From NCBI GenBank assembly GCA_030626645.1, contig DAOUTP010000076.1, positions 1 to 8,005 on the forward strand: a DNA stretch of 8,005 bases, read 5' to 3'. The notes under the pieces are model-generated. The model saw only the letters and a program-made list of their open reading frames with translations, was not told the DNA's origin and did not search any database. A program made the position numbers and the translations under genes. This DNA comes from Candidatus Cloacimonadota bacterium. Its GTDB lineage: Bacteria; Cloacimonadota; Cloacimonadia; Cloacimonadales; TCS61. Shown here piece by piece: positions 1-5,513 of the stretch (position 1 is the stretch's first letter; the number at the start of each line of letters is the position of its first letter).

Positions 1-330
1 AATATCTTCCAATTCACCAGCATCGAACCATATCCCGTGATTGAATCTGCATTTGTCTATGTGTACTTTTTTATCTCCGATCACTAAGATCTTATCCATT
101 TTTTTATTACATATCGGGCATTTATGTTTCTTTTCTTTTGATTGATCATCCATATTAAAAGAGTTTAAAAAATCTTGTGTTTCAGTACTGCTTTCTAAAA
201 GTAATTCCAATTCTCCGGTATCTAACCAAATACCTTTGCAGCTTAAACAATAATCTATTTCAACCTCATTAAGTTCCAATACGATCATAGGTTCATTTTT
301 GCAAACCGGACAATCCAAAATTACCTCCAT
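1..330 (-). CDS. Double zinc-ribbon (zf-TFIIB-like) protein, partial at left edge
   Basis: The frame is open from ATG at 330 to the window edge (110 codons), so the C-terminus is missing. Two copies of the zf-TFIIB type ribbon are visible. The first has C7-x2-C10 and C28-x2-C31 followed by KGIWLDTGEL. The second has C71-x2-C74 and C94-x3-H98 followed by GIWFDAGEL, so its last ligand appears to be His displaced by one position. The likely start is the in-frame TTG at 318 rather than the ATG: a strong GGAGGT (328-323) overlaps the ATG codon and lies five bases upstream of the TTG. That start also puts the first CPVC near the N-terminus, as is common in this family. It has its own promoter and is separated from the genes on its right by a terminator. 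Proteins of this family are small and mostly uncharacterised, so no function beyond metal binding is claimed. Confidence 0.8.
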   Translation of the reverse strand, partial: MEVILDCPVCKNEPMIVLELNEVEIDYCLSCKGIWLDTGELELLLESSTETQDFLNSFNMDDQSKEKKHKCPICNKKMDKILVIGDKKVHIDKCRFNHGIWFDAGELEDI

Positions 331-338
331 GAATTATT

Positions 339-363
339 GATTCTAAATAATTTTATTAGAATC
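339..363. promoter_or_regulatory. Perfect 8-bp dyad overlapping the promoter (possible operator)
   Basis: GATTCTAA (339-346) and TTAGAATC (356-363) are perfect inverted arms separated by 9 bases. The dyad lies across the -10 region and the leader of the zinc-ribbon gene. No T-run follows, so a terminator is unlikely. A repressor-binding site is the simplest reading, but AT-rich DNA produces such dyads by chance fairly often. Confidence 0.35.
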
Positions 364-372
364 GGTTGTCAA
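344..372 (-). promoter_or_regulatory. Putative sigma70-type promoter of the zinc-ribbon gene
   Basis: A perfect minus-strand TTGACA (372-367) is followed after 17 bases by TATTTA (349-344), a weak -10. The placement is right for transcription of the zinc-ribbon gene, with a 5' UTR of only about 10-20 bases. The -35 is convincing and the -10 is not. Confidence 0.45.
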
Positions 373-402
373 CTTATCTTGGGAATTGCACACTTTTTTA
401 AT

Positions 403-480
403 GTTCTTAGATCCCCGCTTTTCATCCTTCGCAGTAGCACTGCTACGGAGAATGGATCGCGAGGATGACATTAAAAGAAC
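403..480. repeat. Nested foldback repeat element
   Basis: Three nested inverted pairs share one centre: GTTCTT (403-408) with AAGAAC (475-480), TCATCCT (422-428) with AGGATGA (462-468), and GTAGCA (434-439) with TGCTAC (441-446) around a single C. The result is an imperfect palindrome of about 78 bp with no coding capacity, in the style of a REP/MITE-type intergenic element. No second full copy is present in the window, so the repeat assignment rests on its structure. Confidence 0.5.
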
Positions 481-481
481 G

Positions 482-606
482 CTGTCATTCCGTATAATAA
501 TCATTATCATTCACAAATAAAAATGCTATCATTCCCAACTTGATTGGGAATCTTACTTTTTTCAAGTTCATAGATTCCTCCCGTAGTGGCGGGACGGGAA
601 TGACAG
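482..606. repeat. Composite repeat bordered by CTGTCATTCC/GGAATGACAG
   Basis: A perfect 10-bp inverted pair (482-491 and 597-606) encloses two hairpins. One is ATTCCCAA (531-538) with TTGGGAAT (544-551) around a 5-base loop. The other is TCCCG (579-583) with CGGGA (590-594), flanked by an imperfect ATTCC/GGAAT pair. The ATTCCC...GGGAATCT core recurs at 2343-2364, so this is a small dispersed family rather than a one-off hairpin. Confidence 0.5.
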
Positions 607-630
607 GGGCTTGGTAACCAGAGTTCAAAT

Positions 631-660
631 ATAAAAAACTCCGAAAGAAACTTCGGAGTT
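631..660 (-). terminator. Rho-independent terminator after the ferredoxin-like gene
   Basis: On the minus strand a perfect 9-bp stem, AACTCCGAA (660-652) and TTCGGAGTT (645-637), with a 6-base loop runs straight into a T-run (six T including the last two stem bases, then AT). It starts 30 bases after the stop codon of the ferredoxin-like gene, the last gene of the minus-strand set. It is the only canonical terminator I see in the window. Confidence 0.85.
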
Positions 661-690
661 GAATATTTATTTAACTTTCTAAGTTATCAA

Positions 691-1230
691 TTATTCCTGC
701 TTCTTTATAGCATTAGTAGGGCAGCCTTGATAGTCACCATTTCCATTTTCACAGATTCCACAGTCGATACACTTGTCAGCATTGATAACTGCACGTCCGT
801 GTACCATTGAAATAGCATCGGTGGGGCAGACACTCACACATAGTTTACAACCAATGCACATTTTTGGATTAATTTTATAATGACCAATCTGCTTATCTTC
901 CTGCCATAAAGGATTTCCCGAAATATCTCTCAGTTCTATTATGGAATCATTTGTATGAATGCGGAAAACACTGATCACTTCATCAACTATTACGCCTTCA
1001 GCTTTAAGAGGTTCTTTAGGTGTAAGAACAACATTGTTCTCTAAAAGGAAATCTTCAGGTGCTAAAGCTAATTGAAAGAAATCTCCATCGGAGATGATAA
1101 ACCATTCGCCGCCCATATTTTTGAGCTTTCCTTCAAATAGTTCAAGATCAGGTTTTTCAGCAGAAAATAAGTTTATGGATCCTATGACAACAATCAATAG
1201 TGTAATAAATAGAAATAAACTCTTTAGCAT
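691..1230 (-). CDS. Membrane-anchored or exported 2[4Fe-4S] ferredoxin-like protein
   Basis: From ATG at 1230 the product is 179 residues. Residues 1-24 form a hydrophobic signal peptide or membrane anchor. About 90 residues follow with no recognised domain, rich in beta-type sequence. A C-terminal bacterial ferredoxin module comes last. Its first motif is canonical (C125-x2-C128-x2-C131-x3-C135-P). The second is C154-x2-C157-x2-C160 followed by nine residues before C170-P, instead of the usual three. A dicluster electron carrier facing the periplasm or held at the membrane is the likely role; its partner is unknown. A TTG 18 bases further upstream is also open, but it overlaps the previous gene, and the ATG begins directly at the signal sequence. 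The gene starts 8 bases after the ppnP-like stop with no strong Shine-Dalgarno, which suggests translational coupling. Confidence 0.85.
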   Translation of the reverse strand: MLKSLFLFITLLIVVIGSINLFSAEKPDLELFEGKLKNMGGEWFIISDGDFFQLALAPEDFLLENNVVLTPKEPLKAEGVIVDEVISVFRIHTNDSIIELRDISGNPLWQEDKQIGHYKINPKMCIGCKLCVSVCPTDAISMVHGRAVINADKCIDCGICENGNGDYQGCPTNAIKKQE

Positions 1231-1238
1231 GAACCAAT

Positions 1239-1556
1239 TTAACTGCAATTACAACCGCATCCACAATCCGATTCATTGTAATAACGGCAAATATAAGTAG
1301 ATTCTCCTTCAATTTTCACAAAAAACTTTTTATTAGCTTGAACGGTGAAGGAATCATATTTCCCATATTCTTTCCAGCAATTACAACCGGGTAATTTTAC
1401 TTTTAATTTTCCGCTGATAACAGTCATTACTTCCATTTTGGAAGTTCCAAATTCATATTCACCTTCAGCCATAACGCCAATTGTTGCATCACTTTCAGTA
1501 TCTTTAAAAGCTATGGATTTTACTTTTCCTTCAAAATATTCGTTTGTTTTAAACAT
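1239..1556 (-). CDS. ppnP: Pyrimidine/purine nucleoside phosphorylase (PpnP/YaiE family) with Cys-rich tail
   Basis: The 105-residue product matches the small cupin family of E. coli YaiE/PpnP along its length. NEYFEGKVKSI (5-15), GVMAEGEYEF (27-36), MTVISGKLKVKLPG (44-57) and the near-terminal STYICRY (86-92) all have direct counterparts there. Characterised members phosphorolyse a range of nucleosides to base plus ribose-1-phosphate in the cytosol. The oddity is cysteine content: the usual protein ends near residue 94, whereas this one continues with a tail carrying C98, C100, C102 and C104. A second CxC pair (C58, C60) sits in a loop, and C90 is also present. That pattern suggests metal binding added to the fold. 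The ATG at 1556 is chosen because AGAGGG (1568-1563) lies 6 bases upstream, overlapping the stop of the lipoprotein gene. A longer TTG-initiated frame is not supported. Confidence 0.88.
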   Translation of the reverse strand: MFKTNEYFEGKVKSIAFKDTESDATIGVMAEGEYEFGTSKMEVMTVISGKLKVKLPGCNCWKEYGKYDSFTVQANKKFFVKIEGESTYICRYYNESDCGCGCNCS

Positions 1557-1566
1557 TGATTTCCCT

Positions 1567-2052
1567 CTATTCAGTTGTATTGTTTTTCTTATAAATCTCT
1601 CTTTCTTCAATTTGCAATCTCAATGATTCACTTCTCTGATAAGCTTCAAGCCGGCGATCTGATAAAGGGAATTCGGTTATTAATAAATTATAATAGTAAA
1701 TTGATTTATTATAATCAGCATTTTCAAATAGAACACTTTCATAGGTTAATCCTAACTTGAATAGTGCGTCATCTCTCTGATCTTCTCTGTATTTATCATC
1801 ATCATAAACTTCCAAGTAGATTCTAATGCCTAACTGGTAATCACCAAGTTTTATGAGATTATCAGCATATACTAATCTTGCATTAGCATTCTTTTGTGTT
1901 ATGACATTATCTTCTTCTTCGTCGCCTATTTGGAATTCTTCCAGACCTGCTGCCGATTCGGGAATGTCTTGTTTCTCAAAATCTTTAACAAGTTTGTGTT
2001 CCGAACAGGAATAAAGCACAAAACAGCTTATTAATAATACAAATATCTTCAT
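1567..2052 (-). CDS. TPR-like lipoprotein
   Basis: From ATG at 2052 the product is 161 residues. The first 16 are a lipoprotein signal (short basic start, hydrophobic core, LYSC box with the lipidated cysteine probably C16). An acidic linker around 25-50 is followed by helical repeats of TPR character, for example LVYADNLIKLGDYQLGIRIY and DALFKLGLTYESVL followed by an ADYNKSIYYYNLLITEFP repeat. The arrangement resembles BamD/YfiO-type TPR lipoproteins, but it is too short to call BamD. It probably sits on the periplasmic face of an outer or inner membrane as a scaffold; its partner is unknown. AGAGG five bases before the ATG decides the start; the upstream open frame from GTG at 2121 overlaps the carrier gene and lacks a ribosome binding site. 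The gene ends 10 bases before the ppnP-like start. Confidence 0.8.
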   Translation of the reverse strand: MKIFVLLISCFVLYSCSEHKLVKDFEKQDIPESAAGLEEFQIGDEEEDNVITQKNANARLVYADNLIKLGDYQLGIRIYLEVYDDDKYREDQRDDALFKLGLTYESVLFENADYNKSIYYYNLLITEFPLSDRRLEAYQRSESLRLQIEEREIYKKNNTTE

Positions 2053-2110
2053 AAAAACCTCTAAGACAAAAAAACATTTCTTATGATTCTCTGTAAATAA
2101 AAAATATATT

Positions 2111-2314
2111 CTACCCTCCACTGATCAGATGAATGACTTTCACGTCAGAGCCAGGAGATACAACTGTAGACTCATATTCATGCTTCTTAATTAGTTTACC
2201 GTCTACCTTCACAACCAACATTCTAAATGTATAATTCATTCTTTTCAGAATTACATTGATGTTCATATTTTCTTCCCATTTGAGGGAAATTTCATTAACC
2301 GTAATTGTTTTCAT
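2111..2314 (-). CDS. MoaD/ThiS-like beta-grasp sulfur carrier protein
   Basis: The 67-residue product is a ubiquitin-like beta-grasp protein ending in VKVIHLISGG. The C-terminal Gly-Gly (codons GGA GGG then TAG) is the tail that is adenylated and thiocarboxylated in ThiS and MoaD. The pattern VILKRMNYTF then VVKVDGKLI then a late VSPGSDVKVI is characteristic of the fold, and the length is that of ThiS. By position, two genes after an AOR and directly after a ThiF-type activating enzyme, it most likely donates sulfur to the dithiolene of the tungsten pterin cofactor. A role in thiamine thiazole synthesis cannot be excluded, but no thiG or thiH is in the window. The ribosome binding site is weak (AGGT about 10 bases upstream). 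Confidence 0.85.
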   Translation of the reverse strand: MKTITVNEISLKWEENMNINVILKRMNYTFRMLVVKVDGKLIKKHEYESTVVSPGSDVKVIHLISGG

Positions 2315-2342
2315 TTATTGATAACCTATTATGTTATTTGCC

Positions 2343-2362
2343 ATTCCCGAGAAATCGGGAAT
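2343..2362. repeat. ATTCCCGA/TCGGGAAT hairpin, dispersed repeat core
   Basis: A perfect 8-bp stem (2343-2350 and 2355-2362) closes a GAAA loop on the plus strand. It shares the ATTCCC...GGGAATCT core with the hairpin at 531-551, so I treat it as a family member. It lies in the spacer between the ThiF-type gene and the carrier gene and would be transcribed within the operon. Confidence 0.5.
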
Positions 2363-2394
2363 CTACTATTTTTATTTTTTTAATATCATTCATT

Positions 2395-2427
2395 CTCTGT
2401 TACCTCTGTGTCTCAGTGGCTCTGTGC
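2395..2427. repeat. CTCTGT-rich degenerate short repeats
   Basis: CTCTGT occurs three times (2395-2400, 2404-2409 and 2420-2425) in a stretch ending just before the stop codon of the ThiF-type gene. It resembles degenerate intergenic repeat debris and has no coding potential that I can support. Confidence 0.35.
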
Positions 2428-2433
2428 TTCACT

Positions 2434-3042
2434 TTATATTTCCCTGAGTAACAATTCCAAAACAAGATTTGCCTGCATATTTGCAACTATTCCCACGCGA
2501 GGAGCCATTGGGGAGATGCCGGTTTGCAGTTCTGTTTCTTCATCTCCGCAAATGTAGAGATTATCAATTTTTCTTGAATGAAGAATTTCATTTTTTCCCC
2601 AGCCTGATAATCCGGAAGCTGCAATTATGGGCATATCGGGAAAGTTAGTAAGCCATGTTTCGATCAGCATTGTTTTCATTTCCGCTTTATCAAAAGCTTC
2701 TACCATAATATCCACATCTTTGTAGATATAAGGAATGTTATCTTTGTGCAGTTTTATCTCATGTACTTGATATTTGGTAAATGGACTGATCTTATTCAAG
2801 TTTTCCAGCAGTGCTATCACTTTTGGCATTCCAATTTGATCTGAAAAGAACTGTTGTCTGTTCAGATTGGAAGGTTCAATTTTATCGAAATCAGCCACGA
2901 TCAGTTTTCCGATTCCTGCTCTAACCAATGAAACAGCAATATTGGAACCAAGCCCACCTGCTCCGGCAATTCCGATTACAGCTTTTTGAAGCACAGGGAC
3001 TATCTTTGGATCATGTTGAGAAAAAAAATCTTTTTTATTCAT
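2434..3042 (-). CDS. ThiF/MoeB/HesA-family adenylyltransferase (short ThiF-like type)
   Basis: The 202-residue product is an E1-like activating enzyme. It has the nucleotide-binding loop GAGGLGS (27-33), the acidic strand end ADFDKIE (50-56), and NLNRQQFF (59-66) carrying the family's conserved Asn, Arg and Gln. The later acidic site VEAFDKAEMK (114-123) is also present. Such enzymes adenylate the C-terminal glycine of ThiS- or MoaD-type carriers using ATP. At about 200 residues it is the short type. It has a single cysteine (C165), so the CxxC zinc pairs of MoeB are absent. The next gene encodes a carrier with a Gly-Gly tail, its natural substrate. It follows AOR after a 162-base spacer and precedes the carrier by 119 bases. 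Start ATG at 3042 has a modest GAGAAG upstream. Whether it serves the tungsten cofactor, thiamine or both is inferred from neighbours only. Confidence 0.87.
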   Translation of the reverse strand: MNKKDFFSQHDPKIVPVLQKAVIGIAGAGGLGSNIAVSLVRAGIGKLIVADFDKIEPSNLNRQQFFSDQIGMPKVIALLENLNKISPFTKYQVHEIKLHKDNIPYIYKDVDIMVEAFDKAEMKTMLIETWLTNFPDMPIIAASGLSGWGKNEILHSRKIDNLYICGDEETELQTGISPMAPRVGIVANMQANLVLELLLREI

Positions 3043-3204
3043 ATTTTACTTCTCTGTTTATTGAAACAACACACTCGGTCTTTCTGAGAAATTCTTCATG
3101 CTTTTCTATCGAAGAATCTCAAACGCTTTACAAGAAGACTCTTCGTCGAATGCCTCTGTTAGCATTCCTCAGAGAGATAAATGTGCATTATTTATCACAT
3201 TTTA
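3043..3204. repeat. Hairpin-rich spacer between AOR and the ThiF-type gene
   Basis: The spacer contains three inverted pairs: ATTCTTC (3091-3097) with GAAGAAT (3111-3117), flanked by TGAG and CTCA; GAATGC (3148-3153) with GCATTC (3162-3167); and AAATGTG (3179-3185) with CACATTT (3196-3202), the last directly after the AOR stop. No long minus-strand frame is open and no T-run follows the hairpins. It looks like another intergenic repeat insertion inside the operon, possibly causing partial attenuation or mRNA processing. Confidence 0.45.
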
Positions 3205-5352
3205 TCATTGCAAAGGTTCAACGATCTCGAGAACTTCCGGTAAATCCATTCCCAGATCTTTCAGATGTGCAACTGTTGGAACCCCGTTCTTTGTCCAACC
3301 ACGACGATTATATACTGCATCCAGAAGTTGCTCATACATATTTTCTTTATATTCTCTCAGGATCGCAACTTTTTCTTCAGTTGTTTTTCCTTCAGGATTT
3401 ACTTTAATATTTTCCAATAGTTGTTTATCATATCTATCAGATCGTGATTCATACTCTTCACTCGTAACAGGTCCTGCTGCACGATAAGGCTGAGCATCAT
3501 GTTTTCTGAGACCATATCCGCGTCTAATATTGAAAGTTCTCTGGAAGTTATATACTCGCTCAGATTGTCTTATCATCTCTTTATTATCAATATTTAAACC
3601 TGTAACTGCATTAAAGATAGTAATGTAGTTTTGAACATGTTCTGGAACTTTCCCAGGTTCATCGGTTTCTGCATTGTTTGCCGGTTCTACATCATTCCAT
3701 GGGAGTTTGCATAAGCCCATCAAACCAAACCAGGTTCTGAACATCGGGAAATAGTGTAAAGCTTCTGCTTTATCCTCAAATGTTGGAATCTGTTTGTTAA
3801 CCATATCCATAAAGATCAACCAGGCTTCATCATGTTGAGGACCTTTATTAGTCATAGCATATCCACCTTGCTGAGCTAAAGATTCTTTGGAAACATACTG
3901 AGAATATTCCAAACCTTTATTTTCCATTCCAATATCATTTAAGAAGTTAATATCGGCTCCATATTCTTTTGCAAAAAATGCTTTCATTTTTCTTATACCC
4001 AAGCCTGCGATAACGCCAAAACCTTCACCACGTGCCATTTGATGCATGAGTTCAATTGCTGCATCTTTATTTCCGAAAGTAAATTCAAGACCACCTGTAA
4101 TTTCTTTACTGATAATTCCAGCTTCATAACATTCCATTAAAAAAGCTGTAAGCGTACCAAATGAAATTGTATCAATTCCATAAGTATCGCAATAGAAATT
4201 AGCTTCTATAATGTGATCCGCATCGAATATCCCGCAATTTGAACCAAGACCGCCAACTGTTTCATATTCAGGTCCATCAACGATAACTTTGTCACCTTTA
4301 TAAGGTCCTGTTTTAAGTTCAAAACCGTCTACAGCTTTTGCACAGGCCATTGTGCAGCCGATCCAGCAGCCGTCAAAAACACCTTGTGTGAATTTTGAAC
4401 GCCAAACACTTGAGTGGATATTCATTATGTCTTTGTGTGAGCCGTATTTGAAGTTGTTTGTTGGTAAAAGATCATAATCATCCATAATTTCTACCAGATG
4501 AGCTGTACCTTCCTTTCTCATTCTGCATTGATCATCATCAAGTTCACGTATTTCTTTATTAAATCGAGCACCGCATTCCTTTATTGCGTCAATATCTACG
4601 ACATTATTTGGTTTGATGCCATCGGCAATAGCAACAATAGCTTTGATTTTTTTATTTCTGAGAACGCTTCCAATTCCACCACGACCTGCTTGTTTAAGAC
4701 GAACTTTCTTTCTTTTTTTATCATAGAAACTAAAGTTAAGAACACCAATATGGCTGTTTTCAGCAGCTAATCCGGCTGAGACAACAGAAACAAAATTCTT
4801 TTTATTTTCAGATTCAGCATACATATCCGTGAGTTGTTCAGCTAAAATGTGACTATTAATAGCTTCTTCTGGTGCGTTTTCAATTCTCACAGTTCCATTT
4901 TTCCCATCAATTATTACAATTACATCACTCTTTGCTTTTCCTTGAATCTCAAGAGCATCAAATCCAGCAAACTTGAGGAAGGGACCGAAATAACCTCCAA
5001 CATTGCTATCAATAACAATATCTGTAAGAGGAGAAAGTGATACAACAAGTGATTTTCCTGCGCCGGCATATTGAGTTATTCCACCGATAGGTCCGGGAGA
5101 AATGATTATTTCATTTTCAGGATCATCCCATTTCGTATCTGGTTTTGTAGCGTCCCAAAGTAATTTTAAACCAAATCCTTTTCCACCAATGAATTTATCT
5201 TTCATAAGCTGAGTAACGGGTTTTTCCTTTATTTCGTTATTACTCAGATTTACATACAATGTCCTATTTGTATAGCCTTTTTCAATTTCCCCTAATTCAT
5301 AAGAAAAATCTTTTAATAAATTGTGTTTGGATTTCATCTCATTGATGTTCAT
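3205..5352 (-). CDS. aor: Tungsten-dependent aldehyde ferredoxin oxidoreductase family protein
   Basis: The 715-residue product shows AOR hallmarks throughout. Domain 1 has FIGGKGFG (55-62), ISPGPIGG (84-91) and the pterin-contacting AGRGGIGS (222-229). The central part has GPEYETVGGLG (360-370) and DTYGID (389-394), matching the DxxGxD pterin motif. The [4Fe-4S] ligands are C329, C333 and C337 with a distant C548 in GLCKLPW. Members oxidise aldehydes or related substrates using a W-bispterin and reduce ferredoxin in the cytosol. The first three cysteines are spaced x3-x3 rather than the x2-x3 of Pyrococcus AOR, and the second pterin motif has Gly (543) where Asp is usual. It is about 100 residues longer than classical AOR, partly through a 26-residue N-terminal extension. 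ATG at 5352 is set by AAGGAG seven bases upstream. Substrate cannot be read from sequence; acyl-CoA-reductase relatives such as BamB are also in this superfamily. Confidence 0.93.
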   Translation of the reverse strand: MNINEMKSKHNLLKDFSYELGEIEKGYTNRTLYVNLSNNEIKEKPVTQLMKDKFIGGKGFGLKLLWDATKPDTKWDDPENEIIISPGPIGGITQYAGAGKSLVVSLSPLTDIVIDSNVGGYFGPFLKFAGFDALEIQGKAKSDVIVIIDGKNGTVRIENAPEEAINSHILAEQLTDMYAESENKKNFVSVVSAGLAAENSHIGVLNFSFYDKKRKKVRLKQAGRGGIGSVLRNKKIKAIVAIADGIKPNNVVDIDAIKECGARFNKEIRELDDDQCRMRKEGTAHLVEIMDDYDLLPTNNFKYGSHKDIMNIHSSVWRSKFTQGVFDGCWIGCTMACAKAVDGFELKTGPYKGDKVIVDGPEYETVGGLGSNCGIFDADHIIEANFYCDTYGIDTISFGTLTAFLMECYEAGIISKEITGGLEFTFGNKDAAIELMHQMARGEGFGVIAGLGIRKMKAFFAKEYGADINFLNDIGMENKGLEYSQYVSKESLAQQGGYAMTNKGPQHDEAWLIFMDMVNKQIPTFEDKAEALHYFPMFRTWFGLMGLCKLPWNDVEPANNAETDEPGKVPEHVQNYITIFNAVTGLNIDNKEMIRQSERVYNFQRTFNIRRGYGLRKHDAQPYRAAGPVTSEEYESRSDRYDKQLLENIKVNPEGKTTEEKVAILREYKENMYEQLLDAVYNRRGWTKNGVPTVAHLKDLGMDLPEVLEIVEPLQ

Positions 5353-5399
5353 GTTCAAACTCCTTTATTTTTATTTAAATTTTATTAATATTGATTCGA

Positions 5400-5426
5400 A
5401 GATTAAAAGGAATAGCCTAATGTCAA
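5400..5426 (-). promoter_or_regulatory. Putative promoter of the aor operon
   Basis: The minus strand carries a perfect TTGACA (5426-5421) inside GCTTGACA. The best -10 candidates downstream are weak (TAATCT at 5405-5400, spacer 15). A start in this area would give a 5' leader of roughly 40-50 bases before the aor ATG at 5352. Confidence 0.4.
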
Positions 5427-5484
5427 GCAGTTTCTAGAAAGGATTATTCTCATTGAAATTACAATAATTTAAGGAATAATTTGC

Positions 5485-5513
5485 TTGACCTTGATATGTT
5501 TAAAAACTTATTT
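5485..5513 (+). promoter_or_regulatory. Putative promoter of nadE
   Basis: TTGACC (5485-5490) lies inside GCTTGACC, matching the GCTTGAC seen on the other strand for aor. It is followed after 17 bases by TTATTT (5508-5513), a poor -10. Orientation and distance to the nadE ATG at 5551 fit. Confidence 0.35.

Larger units (their letters stand above)
373..630. other. Gene-free stretch filled with foldback repeats
   Basis: No frame in this stretch looks coding: no start with a ribosome binding site leads into a protein-like sequence. It contains a nested foldback at 403-480, an inverted pair of CTGTCATTCC/GGAATGACAG borders (482-491 and 597-606), and two smaller hairpins between those borders. 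It looks like a landing zone for dispersed intergenic repeats between two minus-strand transcription units. Confidence 0.6.

Noticed and set aside
531..560. Hairpin ATTCCCAA/TTGGGAAT followed by T-rich sequence, read as a plus-strand terminator
   Set aside because: No plus-strand gene precedes it, and the same core recurs at 2343 with the same flank, so it is better explained as a repeat.
400..610. Possible CRISPR-like array
   Set aside because: The repeats are inverted foldbacks of different sequence, not regularly spaced direct repeats with unique spacers, and no cas gene is present.
1557..1610. Longer PpnP start from TTG at 1610
   Set aside because: It would overlap the lipoprotein gene; the family starts at the MFKTNEYF position, which has its own AGAGGG.
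2053..2121. Longer lipoprotein start from GTG at 2121
   Set aside because: It would bury the lipoprotein signal peptide inside the protein and overlap the carrier gene; AGAGG supports the ATG at 2052.
3130..3185. Minus-strand 17-codon protein-like frame in the AOR/ThiF spacer
   Set aside because: It has stops on both sides, no start codon and no ribosome binding site; the hairpins account for the sequence better.
3098..3487. Plus-strand frames of 129-159 codons over the AOR 3' end and the ThiF-type gene
   Set aside because: They lie antisense to well-supported genes, have no protein family character, and their starts lack ribosome binding sites.
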